Shown here: in pieces, positions 1 to 6,773 of the stretch
How positions within the stretch are numbered: position 1 is the stretch's first letter
Layout of the letters: every line of letters starts with the position of its first letter
Assembly (NCBI GenBank): GCA_030151925.1
Contig: JASLCY010000334.1
Span: 1 to 8,341, forward strand
DNA from: Oligoflexus sp.
GTDB lineage: Bacteria > Bdellovibrionota_B > Oligoflexia > Oligoflexales > Oligoflexaceae
DNA: 8,341 nucleotides
Direction: 5' to 3'
Translations under genes and position numbers: made by a program
The notes under the pieces: model-generated
What the model saw: the letters and a program-made list of their open reading frames with translations, nothing else
The model's database searches: none
Told to the model about the DNA's origin: nothing

Positions 1-477
1 CTTCTCTTCATTGCTGACCAGACGCTCGCACTCGCGGCTCAGGGCCGCGCGGAGGTTACGCATATAGTTCAGGGTCAGGTTCTCGGTTTTGTTCACGTTC
101 TGGATGCCGCGGCCCATCCGCTGCGAATAGAGGTCGAACACGCCCATGGCCTGCCGTTCGTCAGGCGCGAACATCAGATCGCAGGCTTGGTAATCGCGAG
201 GTTTGCTGCTCGCGCAATGAGCGTAGCCCGAGCCGTCTTTGGGAAAGACCCGTCCATACACGGTCGTCAAAGCCCAACCATCCATAAAACGCATCTTCGT
301 TCCGGCATCAGGCAGGAGCTCAAGGCCCTTGGTGCTGTCGATGTCGGCCGTCGACCCTTGCGAGTCGTCGCCTCCGGCATTCGACGATTGGGCCGCGTTA
401 TTGAGAGCGGGGCTATGCGGCGCCCGCGTACAGGAAAACGTCAGGGAGAGCAGCGCGAACAAAAGGTATAAGCGCAT
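1..477 (-). CDS. Putative lipoprotein, partial (3' end beyond the left edge)
   Basis: An open frame starts with ATG at 477-475 and stays open to base 1, giving 159 residues with no stop. The N-terminus has a short basic start, a hydrophobic stretch and LTFSC at residues 12-16, so it is probably a lipoprotein lipidated on Cys16; Thr at -3 and Phe at -2 make the lipobox atypical. A low-complexity linker rich in Ser, Asn, Gly and Asp follows (about residues 20-50), typical of a tether between lipid anchor and folded domain. The later part is helical, with LTLNYMRNLRAAL followed by RECERLV. The start is well supported: an AAGGAG site lies 7 nt upstream inside the end of the preceding gene, and only one base separates that gene's TGA from this ATG, so the two are probably co-translated. 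I do not recognise the family. Because of its position it may be a partner of the cytochrome-like protein. Confidence 0.75.
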   Translation of the reverse strand, partial: MRLYLLFALLSLTFSCTRAPHSPALNNAAQSSNAGGDDSQGSTADIDSTKGLELLPDAGTKMRFMDGWALTTVYGRVFPKDGSGYAHCASSKPRDYQACDLMFAPDERQAMGVFDLYSQRMGRGIQNVNKTENLTLNYMRNLRAALSRECERLVSNEEK

Positions 478-478
478 A

Positions 479-2119
479 TCAGGGCTCCTTCGGGGCGAGG
501 AATTCAGGCGTTAGCACCAGCTGCTTCATAAGGGTCCTGAGATTCATGTTGGCGTTGACCAAGATCGAGCGCCATTCCGCCAAGTGGTTGTTGCTTTCGG
601 CGTCGGTCAGCTTGCGGCCGTTGATGAACTCGAAGGCTCGCTTCACGCTGCAATCCTGGAACGCGTCCGACTTCACCATGATCTGGCCGAACGCGGATGC
701 GCCTCTGCCCGTCTCACCATCGAAACGCCCGGTATCGTCGACGTCGGATGACTGGTCGTAGATGAAGTTCGTGGAACCCGTTTGCGGCCAGCGATTGAAG
801 AAGGCGGCCATGGGTTCCAGGGATTTGTGGCACGAATCGCAGTAAGCGCGTTTGGTCAGGTCGGGATTCGCGTCCGCAGGGTCGGGCTGAACGCCGTCGG
901 GGACGACGAATTTCCGGCACAAGAACGTTTCATAAGCCCTGTTGGCTTTCGCGCGACGGCCGTTGGTGACGGCGTGATAGATAGGAGTGGTGAGGACGCC
1001 GGCGTTGAATTCGCCTCTTTCCACCCAGTAGTGTTTGCTGTCGAGGACGCTCGCCTGCTTAAAGACGTCGCTGTCCTTGTCGGTGAACTTACCGCTGACG
1101 AAGTTGCCCCAGAGATGGCTGCCATGCCATTTGCCGAGGAAGTAGGCGTATTTTCCGGTGACGATGGTCTTGGTCGTCGTCAGGATGTCCTTGAAGGGTT
1201 TGTCTTCGGCAACCGTGTGAGCGATGAGATAACCCGCCTCCATCGACATATCGCGGTTGACTTCGTCCATAAAGACGTCAGAGCCGGAAGCATCGCCGAA
1301 CGAACAGTTCTTCAGCATATCGCCGCAGTTGGCTGCGATCCAGGGTGGAACGCGGTAGCCTTTGGCGTTTTTATAGCGTGCATGGGAGCGCGTGCCATTT
1401 GGATCCCACCAAACCTGCATGATCTTGCCGGTCGAATCGTCATTACAACGCGCCTCGCCACCTTTTGTGATGGTGAAAGCTTCCTTCCAAAGATCCGCCG
1501 TACCAGACTGAATAGGATTGCCGCGTGGATCGATGCCATTTTCGGCAGCCCTTTGCACGGAGCCGTCACTATTCCCAAGGTCGGCCCGCTGATAGATATT
1601 CGTGAAGTCGTTGTATGTATCGAGCCGCGGGGCGTCGTCGCAGTCGGTCTTGATGCGGATACGAGGGTATTTGCCCTGCTTGCGTTTGTCGACCCAGCCT
1701 TGCAGGCCTTTGACGTCGAAGCTCGGGGCCTCGTTGCCGGCCGTGAGACGATCGGTACCGATGCGGTTATCGTTCGCGTAATCGGCGATCGAACGACCTT
1801 CCGTCGAACGGAGCTCATAGGCATCCATAGGCGATTGCACGCCCATGGTCCTCGTCCAGAATTGGGCGTAGAACTCGATGAACTGCGGGCTCTTGCTCAA
1901 CTCCTCGGCAATCTGCTCCAGGCTCAGCTCGCCCTTGATGAAGCGGGCTCGCATATCGCTCGGCAGAGGAAGACCGGTTAAGGTCAAAGCGATTTTGTCT
2001 GCTTGCCGCAACTCCAGGCGCGTTTTGCCTTGGGCGGCCCCTTCGACAACGAAGAGGCTCGCAGCCACGAGGCACAGACTAAAAATGTTAGGGATCAACT
2101 TTTGTCTTTGTATTCTCAT
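479..2119 (-). CDS. Secreted DUF1592/DUF1588/DUF1585-type cytochrome-like protein, one CxxCH
   Basis: The 546-aa product starts with ATG at 2119, 6 nt after GGAG (2129-2126). Residues 1-31 form a signal peptide (basic start, hydrophobic 11-26, cleavage near 29-31), so it acts in the periplasm or beyond. Residues 38-93 resemble the N-terminal block of these proteins, with a TLTGLPLP motif and a following SPQFIEFYAQFW helix. Residues 290-326 (MSMEAGYLIAHTVAEDKPF and onward) and 374-405 (GVLTTP, then NRAYETFLCRKF) match my recollection of DUF1592/1588 sequences. C427-D-S-C430-H431 is a c-type haem motif followed by LEPMA. Residues 487-541 (FQDCSVKRAFEFINGRKL, ending LVLTPEFLA) look like DUF1585. 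Planctomycete relatives often carry these domains next to DUF1501 proteins; here the visible partner is a lipoprotein instead. No enzyme activity is established for the family as far as I know. Haem attachment is inferred from the motif only. The assignment is from motif recall, not a profile search. Confidence 0.8.
   Translation of the reverse strand: MRIQRQKLIPNIFSLCLVAASLFVVEGAAQGKTRLELRQADKIALTLTGLPLPSDMRARFIKGELSLEQIAEELSKSPQFIEFYAQFWTRTMGVQSPMDAYELRSTEGRSIADYANDNRIGTDRLTAGNEAPSFDVKGLQGWVDKRKQGKYPRIRIKTDCDDAPRLDTYNDFTNIYQRADLGNSDGSVQRAAENGIDPRGNPIQSGTADLWKEAFTITKGGEARCNDDSTGKIMQVWWDPNGTRSHARYKNAKGYRVPPWIAANCGDMLKNCSFGDASGSDVFMDEVNRDMSMEAGYLIAHTVAEDKPFKDILTTTKTIVTGKYAYFLGKWHGSHLWGNFVSGKFTDKDSDVFKQASVLDSKHYWVERGEFNAGVLTTPIYHAVTNGRRAKANRAYETFLCRKFVVPDGVQPDPADANPDLTKRAYCDSCHKSLEPMAAFFNRWPQTGSTNFIYDQSSDVDDTGRFDGETGRGASAFGQIMVKSDAFQDCSVKRAFEFINGRKLTDAESNNHLAEWRSILVNANMNLRTLMKQLVLTPEFLAPKEP
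485..490 (-). promoter_or_regulatory. Ribosome binding site for the lipoprotein gene at 477
   Basis: AAGGAG on the minus strand, 7 nt before the ATG at 477. It lies inside the last codons of the cytochrome-like gene, so the lipoprotein is translated from the same mRNA and probably coupled to its upstream neighbour. Confidence 0.65.
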
Positions 2120-2332
2120 TGGGCACTCCGTTGATACCTATTCGGAAACTGAGCGCCCCAGCTGAAGTAAAACTAAACCAGCGTCTATAAATTCAGTATT
2201 TTCATCGCCTTACGTCTTTAATATTTTATTATCAATTTATGTCGCAGATGAGCCCTTCGGTAAGGATTACGCTTCGACTTTGTTATCTGGAGCCGTGACT
2301 CAGCAGTACTTATCGACTTGGATAAAAGGATT

Positions 2333-2416
2333 CTTATATTAGCGAGAGCTTTTGAGTGAAAAATTCGCTGAACATCTGAGAACGATCTTATAAGCCGCGT
2401 AACCCTTATATTTGCG
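2333..2416 (+). repeat. Short CTTATA...GCG direct repeats in the divergent region
   Basis: CTTATATTAGCG at 2333-2344 and CTTATATTTGCG at 2405-2416 match at 11 of 12 bases. A looser copy, CTTATAAGCCGCG, begins at 2387, exactly 18 bases before the last copy. They could be binding sites for a regulator of one or both divergent genes. In an A+T-rich stretch, matches of this length can also arise by chance. Confidence 0.3.
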
Positions 2417-2542
2417 TATGTTTCATCAGATTAAGTAATCATAAATAGTTGTACTAGCGTGCAACTGTTAGGGTTTCCCGCAGGATCAAAATACCCCGCC
2501 TTCATTTATGAAACTCAAGAGTCACTTTTATCGGCTTCGCAA

Positions 2543-2571
2543 TTGACGTTCATCCATGCGGCGGGTAGTTT
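2543..2571 (+). promoter_or_regulatory. Candidate sigma70-type promoter for the envelope operon
   Basis: TTGACG (2543-2548) matches the -35 consensus at 5 of 6 bases. It is followed by a 17-nt spacer and TAGTTT (2566-2571), which matches the -10 consensus at only 3 of 6. Transcription would begin near 2578, giving a leader of about 35 nt before the ATG at 2613. The -35 box and spacing are good and the -10 is weak, so this is tentative. Confidence 0.35.
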
Positions 2572-2600
2572 TCCCACTCACGTGTTTTTCACAAACCAAG

Positions 2601-2606
2601 AGGGAG
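2601..2606 (+). promoter_or_regulatory. Ribosome binding site that fixes the start at 2613
   Basis: AGGGAG, 6 nt before the ATG at 2613. It supports 2613 rather than the in-frame ATG at 2556, which would put 19 extra residues, including Arg, Pro and Cys, ahead of a textbook signal peptide. Confidence 0.65.
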
Positions 2607-2612
2607 TCATTC

Positions 2613-3554
2613 ATGCTAAAGAAAAGTCTGTTCTGTTCAGCTCTGCTTTTGAGTCTTTCCGGTGTCGCTTTCGCCCAAGCGACCAACAACGCGCCCGCTA
2701 ACAGCAGCAACGCATCGACCGATGATACAGCCGTCGCTCCCTGGCACGTAACCGACACAAGCAACTCGCTCTACCAAGCATTCGCAGATGCTGACGCGTT
2801 GTTCGTAAAACGTGACCAAGGTGACGACCAAGGCCTCGCTAACACGCTCGCAGCTCGCGACGCCTACCAAAAAATCATCGATGGCGGCGCTAAAGGCTCC
2901 GACCTCGTAGCAGCGGTCGACGGACTCTTCCGTTCGCTCTACTACCAAGGCGAAGTCCTCACCGGCAAAACCACCGACGCGGATAAAAAAGCCCGTAAAG
3001 CCATCTTCGACGATTGCTTCAAGCGCGTTGCCGAGTACCTGAACCCGAAAGCCTTCGGTACGGCGACTCCTGAGTACTACTACTTCCGCGCTTCTTGCAT
3101 GGCCCACTCGGGTGAAGTCGCGAACGTCCTTGAGCAGCTCGCGGTTCTCCCCAGCCTCCTTCAAACGTTCACCGACGGTGAAAAAGTCGACGGAACGGCA
3201 GTCTTCGAAGGCGGCGGACTCGCTCGCGTAAAAGCTGCCGTTAAAGGCAACTCGGCCGCAAAAGGCCTCCCAGGCGGCCTTTACGACCCACAAGCAGCTC
3301 TGGCTCTCATCAACCAATCGCTCGCGGTTCAGAACGGCGACAAAGGCGGCGACGTTTATTGCGAGAACTACTATCGCAAAGCGATCACCCTTTCTCTGAT
3401 CGACGGTTCGAAAGCTGATGCGAAAGCACTGGCTCTGCAAGCCGCTTCGGACTTCCAGGACTACCTCGATCTCGGCGGCGTCGTCCCTGAAGACGTTCGT
3501 GCTGAGACCGTGCACTGTATCTCCGAAACCAAAGCGTTCGCCGATACTCTCTAA
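2613..3554 (+). CDS. Secreted helical protein resembling TRAP-transporter T component (TatT-like)
   Basis: The 313-aa product has a classic signal peptide: MLKK, a hydrophobic core at 6-19 and cleavage after AFA (residue 21). The mature protein is therefore periplasmic, with no lipobox. A Ser/Asn/Ala linker (22-40) precedes an almost wholly helical body in TPR-like style. The order of elements recalls the TatT family: a first helical pair around ARDAYQKII (81-90), LFRSLYYQGE (105-114), a Tyr-rich helix YYYFRASC (155-162), a glycine turn FEGGGLARV (198-206), then LYDPQAALALINQSL (223-237) and ENYYRKAITL (251-260). TatT proteins are periplasmic TPR partners of TRAP substrate-binding proteins; none is encoded here, so the role is inferred. 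Four cysteines (135, 162, 250, 302) could form disulfides. Lys is almost always AAA and Gln mostly CAA, unlike the downstream genes, which suggests high expression or separate history. First gene of the operon; a terminator follows 23 nt after its stop. Confidence 0.85.
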   Translation: MLKKSLFCSALLLSLSGVAFAQATNNAPANSSNASTDDTAVAPWHVTDTSNSLYQAFADADALFVKRDQGDDQGLANTLAARDAYQKIIDGGAKGSDLVAAVDGLFRSLYYQGEVLTGKTTDADKKARKAIFDDCFKRVAEYLNPKAFGTATPEYYYFRASCMAHSGEVANVLEQLAVLPSLLQTFTDGEKVDGTAVFEGGGLARVKAAVKGNSAAKGLPGGLYDPQAALALINQSLAVQNGDKGGDVYCENYYRKAITLSLIDGSKADAKALALQAASDFQDYLDLGGVVPEDVRAETVHCISETKAFADTL

Positions 3555-3577
3555 ATCGTTCTCGACACTTGAAGCTT

Positions 3578-3603
3578 AAGGAGCCCGCTAAGGGCTCCTT
3601 TTT
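3578..3603 (+). terminator. Intrinsic terminator between operon genes
   Basis: A perfect 9-bp stem pairs AAGGAGCCC (3578-3586) with GGGCTCCTT (3592-3600) around a 5-nt loop, and the T run continues to 3603 (five T in all). It ends 16 nt before the barrel gene's ATG at 3620. No promoter fits between it and that gene, so the downstream genes must depend on read-through or on a promoter inside the previous gene. It probably sets a higher level of the first product. Confidence 0.85.
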
Positions 3604-3606
3604 CAT

Positions 3607-3611
3607 AAGGG
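3607..3611 (+). promoter_or_regulatory. Ribosome binding site that fixes the start at 3620
   Basis: AAGGG, 8 nt before the ATG at 3620. It supports this start over the in-frame TTG at 3569, whose extra 17 residues would be encoded by the terminator itself and would spoil the signal peptide. Confidence 0.6.
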
Positions 3612-3619
3612 CCGAATTC

Positions 3620-4837
3620 ATGAAACTTCGTTTCGTCCTCTTGGCGATGCTTGCCGGTCATACGGCGTACGCCTTCGAATCCACCAAAGTCTTGCCTAAG
3701 GGCGTTCGCAACCTCGACATCCGCGACCTCTATACCCAAACGAGTGAAAAGACCGATCCGGACGGCAACAAGATCTCCCTCGCTTACGATCTTGATAAAC
3801 CCCTTAAATTCCACAATCTCCTGCAGAGCGAAGAGGGCCTGAAGAGGACCCAGCTCCAAGCATTCATGATAGCTCGCGGCTTCAAGGACGAGGATACCGT
3901 GGGCAGCTTCGACGGCAAACTCAACGCGCACATCAACGTCTGGGCGCCCGTGTTCGCCTGGGGCATCACCGATCGCATCACGCTCGCCGGAGCGATCCCC
4001 TATTACAGCACCAGCACCGACATCAACGTCGGCTTCCGCACCAATGAAGGCGGCGCCGCTCTCCTGAAAGCGTTCGAGGATCCCGCCACCAACTACTACT
4101 ACGCGGCGGTGGAAGCGGCCGGCAAACTCCATAACGCGGTCGGGCGCCTCAACGAGCGCCTCGTCGCGAACAATTACGAACCCCTGAGCTCGTGGAACCA
4201 GACGGGTTGGGGCGACCTTACCATCGCCGCCAAAGGCCTGGCTTATGACGGCGACATATTGAAGTCGGCCGTGACGCTCGGCTTCGTGGCTCCGACGGGC
4301 CGCGTCGACAACCCGAACATCCTCACGGACTTGCCTTACGGCGACGGCCAGTGGGACCTCTTCAGCCAGCTGACCTTCGATCAAATCCTCGGCAGCCACT
4401 TCTTCCTCGATGAGTTCGCCAAGTACACGACGCAGCTCAAGGACAAGAAATCGGTCCGCTGGAAAACTTACGACGAGACGGTCGAAGCCCAGAAGCACGA
4501 AACCGACTTTAAGCTCGGCGACAAGTTCGATGCCGGCGTCTCGATCCAATTCGAGCAGGATTCCGGCATCAACGGCGGCCTCGGCGCGCTCTACTATCGC
4601 AAGTTCGGCGACCGTTATTACGTCGACGACCTCGCGGTGAAGAACGAGCTCCAGCGTTGGACCGACCAGGACGCCGTCTACTGGGAGGCGCGCCTCGGCT
4701 ACTCGACGATCGAAGCTTATAAACGCCACGAATTCGCCTTGCCTATAAGCATCACGGCGGAATACCGGAAGCAATACCAGAGCCGCAACGTAGCGGTCAC
4801 GGATTTCACCCAACTCGACCTTAACCTCTTCTTCTAA
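3620..4837 (+). CDS. Outer-membrane-type beta-barrel protein
   Basis: The 405-aa product has a signal peptide (MKLRFVLLAMLAG) cut after AYA at residue 18. The mature chain has no cysteine, alternates polar and hydrophobic residues, is rich in Tyr, Phe and Trp, and ends in LNLFF with a terminal Phe, the usual recognition signal for the barrel assembly machinery. Strand-like segments include GITDRITLAGAIPYYS (about 115-130), SAVTLGFVAPTGR (about 216-228), GGLGALYYRKFGDRYYV and PISITAEYRKQY near the C-terminus. The GITDR...PYY pattern and the VAPTGR segment recall transporter-type barrels of the phenol_MetA_deg (PF13557) group; this is recollection and only moderately specific. It probably forms a channel or uptake/export pore. 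It follows a terminator, and its stop overlaps the first possible ATG of the next gene, so those two are probably translated together. The substrate cannot be inferred. Confidence 0.85.
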   Translation: MKLRFVLLAMLAGHTAYAFESTKVLPKGVRNLDIRDLYTQTSEKTDPDGNKISLAYDLDKPLKFHNLLQSEEGLKRTQLQAFMIARGFKDEDTVGSFDGKLNAHINVWAPVFAWGITDRITLAGAIPYYSTSTDINVGFRTNEGGAALLKAFEDPATNYYYAAVEAAGKLHNAVGRLNERLVANNYEPLSSWNQTGWGDLTIAAKGLAYDGDILKSAVTLGFVAPTGRVDNPNILTDLPYGDGQWDLFSQLTFDQILGSHFFLDEFAKYTTQLKDKKSVRWKTYDETVEAQKHETDFKLGDKFDAGVSIQFEQDSGINGGLGALYYRKFGDRYYVDDLAVKNELQRWTDQDAVYWEARLGYSTIEAYKRHEFALPISITAEYRKQYQSRNVAVTDFTQLDLNLFF

Positions 4838-4843
4838 TGAGGA
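4838..4843 (+). promoter_or_regulatory. Ribosome binding site favouring the start at 4849
   Basis: TGAGGA overlaps the stop region of the barrel gene and ends 5 nt before the ATG at 4849. A second in-frame ATG at 4837 overlaps the barrel's TAA (TAATG) but would use a different upstream site that I cannot see. The 4849 start is preferred, though coupling through 4837 remains possible. Confidence 0.5.
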
Positions 4844-4848
4844 CGACC

Positions 4849-6747
4849 ATGCGAATTTCCTTGGGCCTCCTTTTGCTCGGCAGCATCGCTCTCAACGTTT
4901 CCTGCGGTAAAGGCGCGAAAGCCGGACACGAGAACGTGGACACGATGGACTCGCCGCAGTATCCGCAGATCGAAGGCGACGCCTTCACTCTGAACAGCCC
5001 GAAAAGCAACCTGAACTACAAAGGCACGATCCTGCTCTTCAACGACAACACCGCGGCCGCCCCGGTGGCCGAAGTGATCAACGCCTCCTCAGCCAACCGC
5101 CAGGCTTGGGCCGACATCAAAAAGTTCGAAGTCGATTCCGACTACCTGAGCCTTTACGGTGACGGCGGCCAGGCCGCCAAGCAGCTTCAGTTGATGAAGG
5201 ACGGCCTGCAGGCCTATGAGATCGACGCTCTCAGCAAGAACCCTATCTCGAGCGAAGCGCGTTCGGCCAACGCCTTGACCTGGATCGACCGCGAGATCGC
5301 GGACCTGAACCTCAACGACGCCCAGACCGCCGCGTTCAACGCCAGCTGGGGTGAATACTGCGAAGCGAAAGTCATCGAACTCGCCGTCCACCCCCTGCTC
5401 GCGCAGAACACCTTCAAATCGATCCCGAACCCGGCTCCCGTCTGCCAGCAGTACTACACCGATCACGCTATCCTCACGAGCGCGGACTGTACGAGCGACG
5501 ACGGCGATTACTTCAAGTGCCTCTGGCTCGACGGGGTCGCGAAAACCCGTTGGTTCGCTCTTCCCGCAGGGAGCACGGACGCCAATCGCACCGACAAGCT
5601 CAATCGCCTCGCGGCCCTCCTGAACGACGATAACTACGCCGCGACCAAGGGCGTTTTCGCCTTCACCGAATCCTCGTTCAACCTGACCTCGGCGGCGATC
5701 AAGAAGCTCTACTTCGACAAGAAGGAGGCCTTCCTCAACATCGCCCTCGATCAGAAGACCGATGCGAACTGCGTGAAAGCCATCGCGAGCGTCGGCAGCC
5801 AGGACATCTGCAAGATCTTCGGCCTGTCGCCCGAACCGCACACGCCCCGGCAGATCATTGCCGCGGTCGAAGGCACGACTCCCAACCAAACGATCTACCA
5901 GCCGCTTCCCGCTCACGCCGATCGCGCCTCGACCACTGAGCAGACGATCCGCTACCTGAACCAGAGAGTGGCCACCGAGAACAGCGAGAGCGACCACCTC
6001 TTCTTCGTGTTCGCCAATACCACGGTATTGACGACGCCGAGCTTCTCGACCGCGGGCGCCAGTTATAAAGACCTCTTCCCCGAGATTCGCGCGCATCTCG
6101 CCCCTGACTTCTACGGCTCCTTCACGGACGCCGATAACGTTCAGATCGCGTCGAAGACCCAGACGATCAGTTACCTCGACTCTCAGATCAACGAGAGCCG
6201 CGATACTTGGACCGCGTTGAACCAAAACGTGCTCGATACCACCGATCGCGGCATCCGTGCGGCCAATGCTCCGGGCGTTGGGGTGGCTTTCCTCCAGTAC
6301 GATATGGCTTACGAGCAATTCGGAAACATCCTGCGCGCCGAGCTATCCTTTACGGGTTATGAGTCGCAAGTGTTCCGGGCTTGTTTTGACCTTGTCAGTA
6401 ATCAAGGCGTGGCGTGTCCGGACGGTCTTCCTCTCCAGGAGGATCTGACGATCCACGAGGCGAGTCTGTCCAAGGCTGCTGATGGCGGAATGATTCAGTT
6501 TTCCATGAAGCTCGATCATGCGAACGACATCGGCTTCGCTCCCAAAGCTCGTGTGGCTGAAGGCGAAAAACCCGACTTTTTCAATGACTTGCCTCTGACC
6601 GAAACCGAAGGTCGAACGCTGAGATTCGAGCTTTATCGAAACCGCTTGGATGGAGTGCTTGATATCATGACAGGTAAAGCCTTCATCGAGCAGGACGGAC
6701 AGCGGAAATACGAAGCCGGTATCTCAATGTGGGAGCAGGCCAACTAA
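4849..6747 (+). CDS. Uncharacterised cysteine-rich lipoprotein
   Basis: The 632-aa product (636 aa if it starts at 4837) begins MRISLGLLLLGSIAL followed by NVSC, so lipidation at Cys19 is likely, although Asn at -3 is unusual. A Gly/Lys/Asp-rich linker leads into a large soluble body. Eight further cysteines fall in neighbouring pairs: 171/199, 214/224, 308/321 and 512/523. This fits four local disulfides in an oxidising compartment. The first two-thirds look mainly helical. The last 140 residues (from about 490) look beta-rich, with strands such as LRFELYR and the closing YEAGISMWEQ. I do not recognise a family or catalytic motif. It is coupled to the barrel gene and its transcription ends at the terminator at 6799. 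From about residue 499 codon choice shifts to rarer forms (TTG, CGA, AGA, GGA, ACA, TCA), which might mark a separate origin of the C-terminal part. A surface or periplasmic partner of the barrel is the simplest guess. Confidence 0.8.
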   Translation: MRISLGLLLLGSIALNVSCGKGAKAGHENVDTMDSPQYPQIEGDAFTLNSPKSNLNYKGTILLFNDNTAAAPVAEVINASSANRQAWADIKKFEVDSDYLSLYGDGGQAAKQLQLMKDGLQAYEIDALSKNPISSEARSANALTWIDREIADLNLNDAQTAAFNASWGEYCEAKVIELAVHPLLAQNTFKSIPNPAPVCQQYYTDHAILTSADCTSDDGDYFKCLWLDGVAKTRWFALPAGSTDANRTDKLNRLAALLNDDNYAATKGVFAFTESSFNLTSAAIKKLYFDKKEAFLNIALDQKTDANCVKAIASVGSQDICKIFGLSPEPHTPRQIIAAVEGTTPNQTIYQPLPAHADRASTTEQTIRYLNQRVATENSESDHLFFVFANTTVLTTPSFSTAGASYKDLFPEIRAHLAPDFYGSFTDADNVQIASKTQTISYLDSQINESRDTWTALNQNVLDTTDRGIRAANAPGVGVAFLQYDMAYEQFGNILRAELSFTGYESQVFRACFDLVSNQGVACPDGLPLQEDLTIHEASLSKAADGGMIQFSMKLDHANDIGFAPKARVAEGEKPDFFNDLPLTETEGRTLRFELYRNRLDGVLDIMTGKAFIEQDGQRKYEAGISMWEQAN

Positions 6748-6773
6748 GGTCTCTTCAACTAAAATTGCGAATG

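Larger units (their letters stand above)
2120..2612. promoter_or_regulatory. Divergent A+T-rich intergenic region
   Basis: These 493 nt separate the minus-strand cytochrome-like gene from the plus-strand envelope operon and must hold the promoters of both. The stretch is visibly richer in A and T than the genes around it, most strongly at 2165-2245 and 2310-2455. I find no convincing small gene. For the leftward gene, TATAGA (minus strand, 2189-2184) could be a -10 box, but I see no matching -35. For the rightward gene the best candidate is listed separately. A CTTATA-type repeat occurs three times within 2333-2416. No strong hairpin is apparent, so a structured RNA is not supported, although a small RNA cannot be excluded. 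Confidence 0.6.

Noticed and set aside
187..514. Two short plus-strand frames at the left end
   Set aside because: Both are antisense to the partial lipoprotein gene, which has a strong ribosome site and signal sequence.
782..1981. A 399-codon open frame on the plus strand
   Set aside because: It lies entirely antisense to the cytochrome-like gene, which has a signal peptide, recognised motifs and a ribosome site. The frame has no such support and is a by-product of codon bias.
2501..2512. Short palindrome TTCAT-TT-ATGAA resembling the fabH palindrome
   Set aside because: Arms are only 5 bp and the arm spacing (2 versus 6) differs, so a shared regulator is not supported.
2459..2701. Small 80-codon open frame starting GTG in the divergent spacer
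   Set aside because: No ribosome site, and its second half overlaps the TatT-like gene out of frame. Residues show no domain or signal pattern.
2637..3515. A 292-codon open frame on the minus strand
   Set aside because: Antisense to the TatT-like gene, which has a clear signal peptide, start and terminator.
3551..4813. A 420-codon open frame on the minus strand
   Set aside because: Antisense to the barrel gene and running through the terminator. Its composition (Val-, Glu-, Arg-rich) is typical of a mirror frame of G+C-biased codons.
5089..6318. A 409-codon open frame on the minus strand
   Set aside because: Antisense to the lipoprotein gene, no ribosome site or family motif, and the same mirror-frame composition. 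Its left end matches the strongly biased part of the gene, which explains its length.
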